Assembly (NCBI RefSeq): GCF_008329535.1
Contig: NZ_NPKR01000004.1
Coordinates: forward strand, 310,001 to 374,000
From: Mycolicibacterium sp. P1-18
GTDB lineage: Bacteria > Actinomycetota > Actinomycetes > Mycobacteriales > Mycobacteriaceae
DNA: 64,000 bases
Direction of reading: 5' to 3'
In this document: piece after piece, positions 9,287 to 17,932 of the stretch
How positions within the stretch are numbered: position 1 is the first letter of the stretch
Layout: the number at the start of each line of letters is the position of its first letter
Translations under genes and position numbers: made by a program
Notes under the pieces: model-generated
Databases searched by the model: none
What the model was told of the DNA's origin: nothing
Seen by the model: the letters and a program-made list of their open reading frames with translations, nothing else

Positions 9287-10008
9287 CTTGCCTCCATCAG
9301 TGTCGTGTCGTCGCGTCGCGCCACCAGTTCGGCGGCGAAGTCGTGATAGGCCTGCCGCAGCTCCGCGCCCGGCCAGTCCTCGGGTAGCAGTTCGGCCGGC
9401 AGCACGGGGTCCGACAGCAGATGACGCACCGTCGCCGCGGCTGCCACGAACCGGGCCGGGACGTCCTCGGCGTCGGACAGTTCGGCAAGCAGACCGCGTC
9501 CGGTCTCCACCCAGGTGGGCAGGTCCCAGAGCGCGGCGACCAGGCCGGCCGGGTCGTCGTCGCGGGCCCGCAGCACCCGCACCCGGTCCCGCAGGTCGTC
9601 GGCCAACTGCAGGTCGAGGTTCGCCGGGCGCATCCACACCCCCTCGCGGAGTTCGCCGAAGCGACTGCGCTGCAACGTGGTTCGCAGCGCAGCCCGGGTG
9701 CGCGCGTCGGTGCCGATGCTGGTGACCACCAGCGTCGTCCACGTGCCGTCCCATCGGCGGAGCTGGGGGTCCAGGGCGTCGTCCTGCCGCCGCTGCCGGG
9801 CGAGCAACCGGTCCGAGAGCCGGTAGCCGTCCGCCGAGCGAACCAGATCACCGGCGCTCACCATCCTGGTCAGGGCGACCCGAAGCGTCGGCTCGCGGAT
9901 GCCGAAGTCCTCGGTAAGACTGACCAATTGGGCCGCCGACGCCCAGGCGGGGTGGGCGCCGAGCAGCACGCTCAGCACGACGGACCGGGCCGTGAGCCGG
10001 GTCAGCAC
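9283..10008 (-). CDS. PaaX-like transcriptional regulator
   Basis: 241 residues, resembling the PaaX family: an N-terminal winged-helix segment (SVVLSVLLGAHPAWA, then IREPTLRVALTRMVSAGDL) followed by the long C-terminal domain typical of these phenylacetyl-CoA-responsive repressors. Start is GTG at 10008, overlapping the TAG of echA4 by one base, and its own TGA overlaps the ATG of echA5. Placement inside an acyl-CoA dehydrogenase/hydratase operon suggests it senses a CoA thioester and regulates this operon. Corresponds by position to Rv0674. A longer frame (to 10341) is antisense noise from the neighbouring reading phase. Confidence 0.82.
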   Translation of the reverse strand: MLTRLTARSVVLSVLLGAHPAWASAAQLVSLTEDFGIREPTLRVALTRMVSAGDLVRSADGYRLSDRLLARQRRQDDALDPQLRRWDGTWTTLVVTSIGTDARTRAALRTTLQRSRFGELREGVWMRPANLDLQLADDLRDRVRVLRARDDDPAGLVAALWDLPTWVETGRGLLAELSDAEDVPARFVAAAATVRHLLSDPVLPAELLPEDWPGAELRQAYHDFAAELVARRDDTTLMEAR

Positions 10009-10946
10009 TAGACCCCCGAGGTCTTGCGGCCCGCGTCGCCGAACGGCTCGTCGCGTGACTTCACGGCGTCGCGAAAGCCGCGTGCGGTGGCCTCGGCGAC
10101 GAAGGCGTGGCCCTCCGGCGTGTGCCGCGCGACGCCGTCGAACACCGTGCTGACCATGCTGCTGGTGGCGACGCCCTGGTTGAACAGCGCCGTGTTCAAC
10201 GCGAGCTTGGCCATGATGAGCTGGTTGACGGGCATGGCGGCGATGCGGGCGACGAGGTGCTCGGTGCGCTCGTCGAGATCCTCGGGTTCGGGCGCCTCGA
10301 CGGCGAGTCCCCACTCGGCGGCTTGGGCGCCGCTGATGCAATCACCGGTGAACAGAAGGCGTTTCGCACGTTGGTCGCCGAGCCGGTGGGCCCACAGACC
10401 GGCGGCGGGCACGCCCCAGACCCGCATCGGCGGGTAGCCGATCTTCGCGTCCGACGCGGCGATCACCTGGTCGGCGTGCAGCGCGATGTCGGTGCCGCCG
10501 GCTACGCAGTACCCGTGGATCTTGACCACCGTCGGCTTGTCGGCGTGCATCAGGCTGGCGAAGCCGCGGACGAAGCGGCTCATCATCTGGTAGTCGACCA
10601 TCGGGTCCCACGGCTGGTCGGGCAGGTGGTTCACGGCCTGGGTCTTGCCGTCGAGCACGGTGCCCTTGTAGCCGCCGGTGCCGCCGGCCGACGACGTCCG
10701 GTCGGCGTAGGCAGACAGGTCGAAGCCGGAGCAGAATCCCGCACCGCGCCCGGAGATCAGCATGACGTGGACGTTCGGGTCGAGGTCGGCCCGCTCGACC
10801 AACGCCGACAGTTCCAGCGGGGTGTCGGCGACGATGGCGTTGCCCTTGTCGGGACGGTTGAAGGTGATTCGGGCTACTCGGTCGGTGACCTCGTAGGTCA
10901 TCGTCTTGAGGTTGTCGAAGTCGACCGGCCTGATGGCGTGCGTCAT
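10008..10946 (-). CDS. echA4: Enoyl-CoA hydratase/isomerase family protein
   Basis: 312-residue crotonase-family protein, expected to act on acyl-CoA in the cytoplasm. The oxyanion-hole motifs RGAGFCSGFDLSAYAD and IHGYCVAGGTDIALHAD are clear, followed by IGYPPMRVWGVPAAGLW. The N-terminus (MTHAIRPVDFDNLKTMTYEV) is slightly longer than the minimal family. The ATG at 10946 overlaps the TGA of the acyl-CoA dehydrogenase gene (ATGA), and its TAG overlaps the GTG of the PaaX-like gene. Symbol taken from synteny with M. tuberculosis Rv0673. Confidence 0.85.
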   Translation of the reverse strand: MTHAIRPVDFDNLKTMTYEVTDRVARITFNRPDKGNAIVADTPLELSALVERADLDPNVHVMLISGRGAGFCSGFDLSAYADRTSSAGGTGGYKGTVLDGKTQAVNHLPDQPWDPMVDYQMMSRFVRGFASLMHADKPTVVKIHGYCVAGGTDIALHADQVIAASDAKIGYPPMRVWGVPAAGLWAHRLGDQRAKRLLFTGDCISGAQAAEWGLAVEAPEPEDLDERTEHLVARIAAMPVNQLIMAKLALNTALFNQGVATSSMVSTVFDGVARHTPEGHAFVAEATARGFRDAVKSRDEPFGDAGRKTSGV

Positions 10947-12571
10947 CCCTTGACCAACGCACGCTCGATGATGGGCGCCAGGTCCAGGCCCGTGGGCAGC
11001 GTGCCGAACGCCCCGCCCCACTGGCCGCCCAGCCGGCTGGCCAGGAACGCCTCCGCGACGGCGGGGTGCCCATGGCGCACCAGCAGCGACCCCTGCAGGG
11101 CCAGCGAGATGTCCTCGGCGATCTTGCGGCCGCGGTACTGGATGGTCTCCATCTCGCCGAGCTCGGCGCGCAACGCCGTGACGTGGGCGTCCAGCCGGGC
11201 GTCGTGCCCGGTCGTACGGCTCAGTTCGTCGAACATCACCTCGACGCACTCGGGTCGGGTTGCCATGGCGCGCAACGTGTCCAGCGCGCTGACGTTGCCC
11301 GAGCCCTCCCAGATGCCCATCAGCGGCGCCTCCCGGTAGAGCCGCGGCATGCCCGACTCCTCGACGTACCCGTTGCCGCCGAGGCACTCCATGGCCTCCG
11401 CCGCGTGCGGGGTGGCGCGCTTGCAGACCCAGTACTTGCCTGCGGCCAGGCCGATGCGGCGCAGCAACGTCTCGCGCTCGTCACCGCGGGTGGCGGCGTC
11501 GGTGGCACCCGCCATCCGCATCGCCAGCATGGTGGCGGCCTCGGCCTCCACGGCGAGGTCGGCCAGCACGTTGCGCATCAGCGGCTGGTCGATCAGATAC
11601 GCGCCGAACGCCTTTCGGTGCTGGGCGTGGTGAATGGCGCGCGTCAGGCCGGTGCGCATGCTGGTCGCGCTGCCGAGCGTGCAGTCCAGTCTGGTCAGGT
11701 TGACCATCTCGATGATGGTCGGTACGCCACGGCCCTCCTCGCCCACCAGCCAGGCGGTGGCGCCGTCGTATTCGACTTCGCTCGAGGCGTTGGCGTGGTT
11801 GCCGAGCTTGTCCTTGAGCCGCTGCAGGAACATCCGGTTGCGCGTGCCGTCGGGCAGGACCCGCGGCAGGAAGAAGCAGCTCAACCCGTTGGGCGCCTGG
11901 GCCAGCACCAGGAACACGTCCGACATCGGCGCCGAGGTGAACCACTTGTGGCCCCGCAGCGAGTACGTGCCGTCACCGTTGGGCGTGGCCTCGGTGGTGC
12001 CCGCGCGGACGTCGGAGCCACCCTGCTTCTCCGTCATCGACATTCCCGCGGTGAGGCCGGCCTTCGTGGTCGGCACCTTCAGCTCGGGGTCGTAGCTGCG
12101 GCTGGTCAGCAAGGGCTCGTAGAGCGCGGCCAGCTCGGGGTTGTGCCGCAGGGCAGGAACGACGGCGTAGGTCATCGAGATCGGGCAGACGTGCCCGGCC
12201 TCGGGCGTCCACACCGAGGTCTTGGCGGCGCGCACCACGTGCGCACCCGGCCGGTCGTCGGCCCACGGCGCCGCGTGCAGCCCGTGGCCGATCGCCACCG
12301 TCATGAGCTGGTGGTAGGCGGGGTCGTATTCCACCTCGTCGACGCGGTGGCCGTAGCGGTCGTGGGTGCGCAGGATCGGCTGGTGGCGATCGGCCAACTC
12401 GCCCCATCGCTGCGCCTGACTGCTGCCGGCGAGCGCTCCCAGTTCGAAGACCTCGTCGACGCCCCACTGACCGCCCTCGCGGATCAGGGCCTCGGCGAGC
12501 ACCGGCGACGTCGCGGGGTTGTATTCCTCCAGCGTCGGAACCTGGTTCGTGACGACGTGCGTGTCTGACAT
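10943..12571 (-). CDS. fadE8: Acyl-CoA dehydrogenase, AidB-like
   Basis: 542-residue flavin-dependent acyl-CoA dehydrogenase of the AidB/isovaleryl-type branch, longer than ordinary 380-residue FadE proteins. It shows the N-terminal AidB-like region (WGELADRHQPILRTHDRYG), the substrate/flavin segment SMTEKQGGSDVRAGTT, GHKWFTSAPMSD, and the C-terminal FAD-binding part (ECLGGNGYVEESGMPRLYRE and MGIWEGSGNV). Start ATG at 12571. It leads the fadE8-echA4-paaX-echA5 operon; its length and neighbours match M. tuberculosis FadE8. Whether it oxidises an acyl-CoA or, like AidB, has a role linked to DNA alkylation is not settled by sequence. Confidence 0.88.
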   Translation of the reverse strand: MSDTHVVTNQVPTLEEYNPATSPVLAEALIREGGQWGVDEVFELGALAGSSQAQRWGELADRHQPILRTHDRYGHRVDEVEYDPAYHQLMTVAIGHGLHAAPWADDRPGAHVVRAAKTSVWTPEAGHVCPISMTYAVVPALRHNPELAALYEPLLTSRSYDPELKVPTTKAGLTAGMSMTEKQGGSDVRAGTTEATPNGDGTYSLRGHKWFTSAPMSDVFLVLAQAPNGLSCFFLPRVLPDGTRNRMFLQRLKDKLGNHANASSEVEYDGATAWLVGEEGRGVPTIIEMVNLTRLDCTLGSATSMRTGLTRAIHHAQHRKAFGAYLIDQPLMRNVLADLAVEAEAATMLAMRMAGATDAATRGDERETLLRRIGLAAGKYWVCKRATPHAAEAMECLGGNGYVEESGMPRLYREAPLMGIWEGSGNVSALDTLRAMATRPECVEVMFDELSRTTGHDARLDAHVTALRAELGEMETIQYRGRKIAEDISLALQGSLLVRHGHPAVAEAFLASRLGGQWGGAFGTLPTGLDLAPIIERALVKG

Positions 12572-12631
12572 GGCAGCCACTGTTACAGAATTTCGACAAC
12601 CGCACAAGGTTCGTAATGGCGGGCGGGCCCG

Positions 12632-12637
12632 CATACT
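12632..12637 (+). promoter_or_regulatory. -10 box giving a probable leaderless cupin mRNA
   Basis: CATACT at 12632-12637 fits the mycobacterial TANNNT -10 class at five of six positions and sits eight bases before the ATG at 12645. Transcription starting about seven bases downstream would begin at or next to that ATG. No ribosome-binding sequence is visible, which agrees with leaderless translation. Confidence 0.4.
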
Positions 12638-12644
12638 GATGCCC

Positions 12645-12986
12645 ATGAAGCCCAACTCGGTCGTGCACGCCGCGGCGCTCGACCTGGACCACGAACCGGT
12701 CCCCGCCGACCAAGCCGTCCGCGGCGAGCCGACGACGGGCGCCACCGCCGTCGATGAGTTCAGCGGCCTCGAGGTCGGCGTGTGGGAGATGACGCCCGGC
12801 GTCATGAACGACGTCGAGACCGACGAAGTGTTCGTCGTGATCTCGGGTGCGGCCACCGTGGAATTCGCCAGCGGCAGCGACACGTTGGAGCTGGGCCCCG
12901 GCGACGTGGTGCGGTTGGCCGCCGGCACCGAGACGGTGTGGACGGTGACCGAGACCCTACGGAAGGTCTACCTCGCCCGCGGCTGA
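12645..12986 (+). CDS. Small cupin-domain protein
   Basis: 113-residue single-domain cupin. After an N-terminal strand region, the core reads GVWEMTPGVMND, DEVFVVISGAATVEF, and LELGPGDVVRLAAGTETVWTV, as in the Cupin_3/DUF861 group (ureidoglycine-aminohydrolase-like fold). The substrate cannot be inferred. ATG at 12639 is an alternative, but a -10 box suggests a leaderless start at 12645. Its 3' end overlaps the convergent PAP2 gene by 30 bases. It is divergent from fadE8. Confidence 0.75.
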   Translation: MKPNSVVHAAALDLDHEPVPADQAVRGEPTTGATAVDEFSGLEVGVWEMTPGVMNDVETDEVFVVISGAATVEFASGSDTLELGPGDVVRLAAGTETVWTVTETLRKVYLARG

Positions 12987-14039
12987 GCGCCGCGACTGCC
13001 GTCGCACCTCGTACCCGTGCAAGGCGGCCACCACGACCGCCGCCAGCGCCCACCCGAGCAGCACGTCGACCACGTAGTGCTCGGCGGAGTAAACCAGCGT
13101 GAACGCCATGAGCAGCGGGTAGGCCACCAGCAGTGGCCGCCACCGGTGCGCGACCCTGGTCCACAGGAACGCCGACACCGCGGCCGTCAGCGCCGCGTGC
13201 AGCGACGGGATTGCCGCAACCAGGTTCACGCTGGCCTGCCCCTGGTTGATCAGCGCACTCGCCGTGTGCAGGTGCATGTTGTCCCACCCCCGGCCGACGA
13301 TGCGCTCGACCCACGGGTTGGCGCCGTCGTGATGGGGCGTCACGGCCCCGAGCAGGCCGCCGTCGGGCACCCCGCGGCCGGATCCGAACATGCACCGCGG
13401 ACCCGACGGTCCGGCGGCCACGTCGTCGGGGGTGCACCTGGCGGCGGCCCACGGTGGTGCGGCGGGCAGCAGCGCGTAGATCGCCAACCCGACGAACGAC
13501 AGTCCGACGAACATCCGGACGAATGCCTTCCACTGCTCACGGTCGCGCAACCACAACACCGCCGCCACGGCGTACGGCAGGACGAAGAACGACATGTAGA
13601 CGACGCTGAGGATCACCTCCCACCACGGTGGCAGTGGCATCTTCAGCCGCTCCTGCAACCACACCGTCGGCATGGCGCCGGAGAAGAGCCAGCGGTCCGC
13701 GTCGGCCTGCCAGTGCCACATGGTGGGCCTGCCGATCAGCGTGGCCGCACCCCTGCTGAAGTCATAGGCCACCAGCACCAGCGCGAACGGCAGCCAGTCC
13801 CGGACGACGTACAGGACACGACGGCCCTGGCCGATGCTGGCGGCCGCGAGCCCGGTGCAGATGTAGAGCAGCAGTAGTTCGCGGTTGAACGCGAAGCCGC
13901 GGGTGACGGTCCAGTAGCAGACGGCACCTGCCCACACCGCGATCGCCAACCACCGCACCGTGCGCCGTGGTCGCCGACGGTTCTCGGTGGCGGCATCGGT
14001 GTCCGCCGCGACGTCTGACGACCTGTCGAGTACGGACAC
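12957..14039 (-). CDS. PAP2-superfamily membrane phosphatase/transferase
   Basis: 360-residue polytopic membrane protein with about six hydrophobic segments. The C-terminal PAP2 signature is visible: AIPSLHAALTAAVSAFLW and, after a spacer, YSAEHYVVDVLLGW, giving the catalytic His and Asp of the SLH and HxxxD motifs. The N-terminal half (WLFSGAMPTVWLQE, PPWWEVILSVVYMSFF) resembles inositol-phosphorylceramide-synthase-like PAP2 proteins of actinobacteria. It may dephosphorylate or transfer a lipid head group in the envelope; the substrate is unknown. GTG start at 14039 follows AAAGG. It replaces the lpqP gene found here in M. tuberculosis. Confidence 0.82.
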   Translation of the reverse strand: MSVLDRSSDVAADTDAATENRRRPRRTVRWLAIAVWAGAVCYWTVTRGFAFNRELLLLYICTGLAAASIGQGRRVLYVVRDWLPFALVLVAYDFSRGAATLIGRPTMWHWQADADRWLFSGAMPTVWLQERLKMPLPPWWEVILSVVYMSFFVLPYAVAAVLWLRDREQWKAFVRMFVGLSFVGLAIYALLPAAPPWAAARCTPDDVAAGPSGPRCMFGSGRGVPDGGLLGAVTPHHDGANPWVERIVGRGWDNMHLHTASALINQGQASVNLVAAIPSLHAALTAAVSAFLWTRVAHRWRPLLVAYPLLMAFTLVYSAEHYVVDVLLGWALAAVVVAALHGYEVRRQSRRSAAGEVDLP

Positions 14040-14121
14040 GGGAGCCTTTCGTCATCGGAGAGGAAGGGGTTCCCCCGGTGACGTTAGTCAACCCTCCGGA
14101 CATCTGCCGTTCAGATGGGAG

Positions 14122-14871
14122 TCACACGTTGTCGCGCAGGAAGGCGATGTCGTCCTTGCGCCCCTCGTCGGAGGTCTCGCAGATCACGGGGGCGTCGGCG
14201 GCCTTCACCACGGCGACCAGCAGCTGGGGGTCGATCTGGCCGGTGCCGAAGTTGGCGTGCCGGTCGGCGCCCGAACCCGCGGCGTCGCGGGAGTCGTTGC
14301 AGTGCACGAGGTCGATCCGGCCGGTGATCGCCTTGATGCGCTCGACGGCGTCGATCAAGGCCTCACCGGCCGCCCACGCGTGGCACGTGTCGAGGCAGAA
14401 GCCAATTCCCTTGTCGCCGATGTGGTCCCACAACCGGGCGATCGTGTCGAAGTGACGCGCCATCGCGTGGTCGCCGCCGGCGGTGTTCTCCAGGTACACC
14501 GGCACGTCGGTGTTCAGCGCGGCCAGCGCCTTGACCCACCGCTCGAAACCGGCGTCCATGTCGTCGTCGTCGGCGTGCCCGCCGTGGACGATGACGGCCG
14601 TGGCGCCGACGTCCGCCGCGGCGTCACACGTGTCCTGCAGGATCTTCCGCGACGGGATGCGCACGCGGTTGTTCGCCGACGCCACGTTGATCAGGTAGGG
14701 GGCATGCACGTAGAGGGGCACGCTGGAGGCACGGAGCGCCTCGGCGTCCTCACGCGGCTTCGGCTTCTTCCAACTCTGCGGATTTCCCAGGAAGAACTGC
14801 ACGACCTCGGCGCCCTCCGCAGCGGCGGAGGCCAGTGGGTCGTCGTCGTGGACATGCGAACCGATCAGCAC
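14122..14871 (-). CDS. nfo: Endonuclease IV (AP endonuclease)
   Basis: 249-residue TIM-barrel AP endonuclease for base-excision repair. Metal-ligand motifs are visible in order: [72 protein letters not shown] and [10 protein letters not shown]. It is the orthologue by position of end (Rv0670), which lies near rpoC in M. tuberculosis; here an insert of about 11 kb separates them. Thirty bases separate it from the end of the upstream PfkB kinase gene. Confidence 0.95.
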   Translation of the reverse strand: MLIGSHVHDDDPLASAAAEGAEVVQFFLGNPQSWKKPKPREDAEALRASSVPLYVHAPYLINVASANNRVRIPSRKILQDTCDAAADVGATAVIVHGGHADDDDMDAGFERWVKALAALNTDVPVYLENTAGGDHAMARHFDTIARLWDHIGDKGIGFCLDTCHAWAAGEALIDAVERIKAITGRIDLVHCNDSRDAAGSGADRHANFGTGQIDPQLLVAVVKAADAPVICETSDEGRKDDIAFLRDNV

Positions 14872-14901
14872 GCGGCCAGTCTAGGTCGGCCGGCCGACAC
14901 C

Positions 14902-15834
14902 TCAGGTCAGAGGCGTGTCGGCCCTGGCCGGCTCGACGTGGACCGTCCGCCGGGGATCGGGCACGCCCAGCAGCGTGCCGTCGTGTTCGACTGCCGTCGC
15001 ACCGAACCGCAACGCACTTGCCAGCGCCTCGGGTCCACCGCCGGGCACGGCCAGGTAGCCGGCCAGGAAGGCGTCCCCCGCTCCGACGGTGTTGACGACG
15101 CGCCGCACGGGGGCGGCGCCGTACAGCGCCTCGGGCACATCGGCGTCGACCAGCAGCGCGCCCGCACCACCGAGGCTCACCAACACCGTCCGGACCCCGC
15201 GGGCCAGCAGCGCGCGCGCCGCGGCCTCGACGTCGCCGACGGTGCGCAACTCGACGCTGAGCACCTCGGCCAGCTCGTCGGCGTTCGGCTTGACCAGGTG
15301 GGGCACCCCGGTCGCGTCGTCGCCGAGCACCGCCGCCAGCACCGGACCGGACGCGTCCACCGCCACCCATCGGCCGGCCGCGCGCGCCTCGGCGACCGCC
15401 CGGGCCAGGCGGCTCGGGGCGAACCCCGAGGGCAGGCTGCCGGCCCACAGCACCCGGTCCCCGGTGCGCGCCGCCGCACACAGCGCGTCGACCTCGTCGT
15501 CGGACAGCGCAGGCCCCGGCTCGTTGACCTTCGTGCTGCGGCCGTCGGCCTCGACCAGGGAGACGTTGCTGCGGATCTCGCCCTCGATCGGCACGCCGAC
15601 GACGTCGAGGCCCAATTGCCCGAGCGCCGAACGCAGGTCACGTCCGGTGCCGCCGCCAACGGGCAGCACCGCGCGCACCTCGACACCGACGCCGTGCAGC
15701 GCCAGGGCGACGTTGACCCCCTTGCCGCTGGGCTCGGTCATGGTGGTGGTCGCGCGGTTGACCGCGCCGGGTTCGAGCCGCGGAAGGTGCAGTGTGCGAT
15801 CGAGACTCGGGTTGGGCGTAACGGTCACGATCAT
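14902..15834 (-). CDS. PfkB-family sugar-phosphate kinase (1-phosphofructokinase-like)
   Basis: 310 residues with the fold and motifs of 1-phosphofructokinase/tagatose-6-phosphate kinase: MIVTVTPNPSLDRTLHL, EPSGKGVNVALALHGVG, and the C-terminal PfkB signature VNTVGAGDAFLAGYL with the catalytic Asp. It would phosphorylate a ketose monophosphate to a bisphosphate in the cytoplasm. The class II aldolase encoded close by (17933-18775) is the obvious next enzyme. Its ATG overlaps the DeoR gene stop (ATGA). It could be fructose-1-phosphate or tagatose-6-phosphate kinase; sequence alone does not separate them. Confidence 0.85.
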   Translation of the reverse strand: MIVTVTPNPSLDRTLHLPRLEPGAVNRATTTMTEPSGKGVNVALALHGVGVEVRAVLPVGGGTGRDLRSALGQLGLDVVGVPIEGEIRSNVSLVEADGRSTKVNEPGPALSDDEVDALCAAARTGDRVLWAGSLPSGFAPSRLARAVAEARAAGRWVAVDASGPVLAAVLGDDATGVPHLVKPNADELAEVLSVELRTVGDVEAAARALLARGVRTVLVSLGGAGALLVDADVPEALYGAAPVRRVVNTVGAGDAFLAGYLAVPGGGPEALASALRFGATAVEHDGTLLGVPDPRRTVHVEPARADTPLT

Positions 15835-16604
15835 CGGACGGCCACCTCGACGGTGACGCCGGCGGCCCGCAGCTTTTGGTGGTGCTCCGCGGAGGCCCCG
15901 TCGTCGGTGATCAGCACGTCGACGTCGTCGAGAGTGGCGTGCCTTGCGTGGCTGACGCGTCCAAACTTGCCGGAGTCGACCAGGAAGATCCGCTGGCGGG
16001 CGGCGGAGAGCATCTGATTCTTGACCGCGGCTTCCTCGGGGTCCGGGGTGGTGAGGCCGCGGTCGAAGGACAGCGCGTTGGTGCCGAGGAACGCGACGTC
16101 GACGTTGACCGCGGCCAGCGCCTCACCCGTGAGCATTCCGACGGCGGCCATCGTCGCCGGCCGAATCCGGCCGCCGAGGGCCACCACCTCGACGCCCCGT
16201 GCGTGCAGGGCCGCGCCGACGGGCCACGAGTTGGTGTAGACGACGAGTCCGCGGTCGGTCGGCAGCATCTCGGCGAGCCGCAACGTCGTGGACCCGGCGT
16301 CGAGCAGCAGCGAACCGCCCTCGGGCACGAACCGCAACGCCCGGCGGGCGATCGACGACTTCTCCGCCACGCGCACGCCGCGGTCGGCGACGTGCGGTTC
16401 GGCCCGGCTGGGCTCGCACGGCACGGCGCCGCCGTGCACGCGCCGCAGCAGGCCCCGCTCCTCCAGTAGGGCGAGGTCCTTGCGCACGCTCTCCGCACTG
16501 ATCTCGAATCGGGCTGCGAGACCGGCGCTTTCGACCCGGCCCTGTTCCGCCAGCAGCCGGAGCACCTCGGCGTGGCGTTCGTCGGCGAACCAGGTTCGGC
16601 TCAC
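15831..16604 (-). CDS. DeoR/GlpR-family transcriptional regulator
   Basis: 257 residues. The N-terminal DeoR helix-turn-helix (RHAEVLRLLAEQGRVES, then FEISAESVRKDLALLEERG, RRVHGGAV) is followed by a sugar-phosphate-binding DeoRC domain (LLLDAGSTTLRLAEML, TNSWPVGAAL, LGGRIRPATMAAVG, FLVDSGKFG). It begins with GTG at 16604, overlapping the FGGY kinase stop (GTGA), and ends overlapping the PfkB gene (ATGA). It probably represses this three-gene operon and perhaps the divergent aldolase, released by a phosphorylated sugar. The long upstream extension of the frame is not coding in this phase. Confidence 0.88.
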   Translation of the reverse strand: MSRTWFADERHAEVLRLLAEQGRVESAGLAARFEISAESVRKDLALLEERGLLRRVHGGAVPCEPSRAEPHVADRGVRVAEKSSIARRALRFVPEGGSLLLDAGSTTLRLAEMLPTDRGLVVYTNSWPVGAALHARGVEVVALGGRIRPATMAAVGMLTGEALAAVNVDVAFLGTNALSFDRGLTTPDPEEAAVKNQMLSAARQRIFLVDSGKFGRVSHARHATLDDVDVLITDDGASAEHHQKLRAAGVTVEVAVR

Positions 16605-17848
16605 GGGGCGCCCAGGTGGTCGTCGGCGCCGAGGTCGCCGCAGGCCCGGGCAGCCAGGGTCGCGGCACCGAGAGCGCCGGCCTCCTCGACGCCCGACACC
16701 TCCAGGGGGCCGAACCGGGCGCGCTTGGCGCGCATCACTTCTGCGCTGTGCCGCCATCCTCCGGTGACGACGACGCGGGCGGCGGGGCCCACGACGTCGT
16801 CCATGGCGCGGTGCAAGGCCAACGCCTCGTCGGCGGCGGTCGCGACCACGGCGCGCCACTCGGCGCCCGGCCCGGTCCCCGCCTCGGCGGCGGCGTCCAG
16901 TTCCGCGACGTCGGCGCCGAGGCGCTCCATCGCCCGCAGTTGCGCCAATCCCCCCTCGGTGCCGCCGAGCAGGCTCCAGTGCCCGCGCTCGACGCTGGGA
17001 TCGGTGGTGATCCCCGCCAACGCCAGCCGCGCGACGTCCGCACGCGACGGTATCGGCCTGATGGTCCGCACCAGCGCCTCGGCGGTGCCGGACGAATCCA
17101 GTTCGTGCCCTTGGACTGTCGCGCGGGCACCGAGGGCGGAGGCCTGATGGTCGTGGCCGGCCAGGGTCAGCACCGCGCCGCGCAGCAGCGGACTGACCGC
17201 GTCGGAGGAGATGGCGCCGACGGGATCCCCGGCAGCCACCAGCGGGGGCATCAACTCGCGGCGCGCGCCCGACCAGTCCAGTGCCGCGTCCCACCAGTCG
17301 CCGGCCGCGACGTCGAGCCATCCGGTGCGTCCGGCGAGGGACAGTTCGAGAACGGCGTCGCCGCCGAGCCGCCGTACCACCCAGCCGCCGACGTCGAAGC
17401 GGGTCGTCGCCTCGCGGGTGGCCGGTGCGTGGCGCAGGAGCCAGCGGTGCTTGGTGAGCGAGAACTGGCCTCGCAGCGGCTTTCCCGCGATGCCGCCGAA
17501 GGTCTCGGCGCCGATGGTCGCCGCGAGGTCGGCCACCTCGTCGCCGTCGCGGTCGTCGTGCCAGGCGATGACGGGAGCCAGCGGCCGTTCCCGGGCGTCG
17601 ACGAGGATGCCGGACTCCCCCATGCAGGTCACGCCGACGGCGCGCACCTCGACCCCGGCGTCGTCCGCGGCGGCGCTAAGCGCCTCGAAGGCGCTGCGAC
17701 GCAACGCCTCTGCGCTGATCTCGGTGCCGTCGGATGTCGTCTCCCACGTCGTGGCGGCACGCCCGGTACCCAGGACGAGTCCGTCGGCGTCGTAGACGAC
17801 GGCCTTGCTCGACGTGGTGCCGACGTCCAGCCCGGCGTACGCCGTCAT
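16601..17848 (-). CDS. FGGY-family carbohydrate kinase
   Basis: 415 residues, shorter than the usual 490-520-residue FGGY kinases. N-terminal phosphate-binding motif YAGLDVGTTSSKAVVYDADG, GVTCMGESGILVD, WHDDRD, the middle GRTGWLDVAAGDWW and C-terminal VVVTGGWRHSAEVMRAKR (second ATPase loop) are visible. It should phosphorylate a pentose, hexose or polyol; specificity is unknown. ATG at 17848 is preferred because GGGAGAG precedes it, whereas the ATG at 17863 has no ribosome-binding site. It leads a kinase-DeoR-PfkB operon and is divergent from the aldolase. Confidence 0.88.
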   Translation of the reverse strand: MTAYAGLDVGTTSSKAVVYDADGLVLGTGRAATTWETTSDGTEISAEALRRSAFEALSAAADDAGVEVRAVGVTCMGESGILVDARERPLAPVIAWHDDRDGDEVADLAATIGAETFGGIAGKPLRGQFSLTKHRWLLRHAPATREATTRFDVGGWVVRRLGGDAVLELSLAGRTGWLDVAAGDWWDAALDWSGARRELMPPLVAAGDPVGAISSDAVSPLLRGAVLTLAGHDHQASALGARATVQGHELDSSGTAEALVRTIRPIPSRADVARLALAGITTDPSVERGHWSLLGGTEGGLAQLRAMERLGADVAELDAAAEAGTGPGAEWRAVVATAADEALALHRAMDDVVGPAARVVVTGGWRHSAEVMRAKRARFGPLEVSGVEEAGALGAATLAARACGDLGADDHLGAP

Positions 17849-17932
17849 CGCTCTCCCGCCCATTGCCCAATTGGAGGTACCTGGATATGGTTGCGTTTGA
17901 TTGGATGTCAGTCAAGCCCGACGGGAGCCGAA
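17849..17932. promoter_or_regulatory. Divergent promoter region, FGGY kinase / aldolase
   Basis: 84 bases between two divergent start codons. It contains two perfect 8-bp palindromes close together, CCAATTGG (17867-17874) and AGGTACCT (17875-17882), plus AT-richer sequence (GGATATGGTTGC). These could hold overlapping promoters and a DeoR operator. No operator consensus could be confirmed because no second copy is seen. Confidence 0.35.

Noticed and set aside
8513..10341. Long continuous frames (413 and 352 codons) bridging echA5, PaaX-like and echA4
   Set aside because: They are upstream extensions of real genes through out-of-phase neighbours; overlapping ATGA/TAGTG starts with normal N-termini were chosen instead.
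14040..14121. Hairpin between nfo and the PAP2 gene as terminator
   Set aside because: Only short, interrupted GC pairing was found, without a following T run.
13960..16017. 685-codon plus-strand frame across nfo and PfkB genes
   Set aside because: Runs antisense through two recognisable genes and changes to noise at each; not a real protein.
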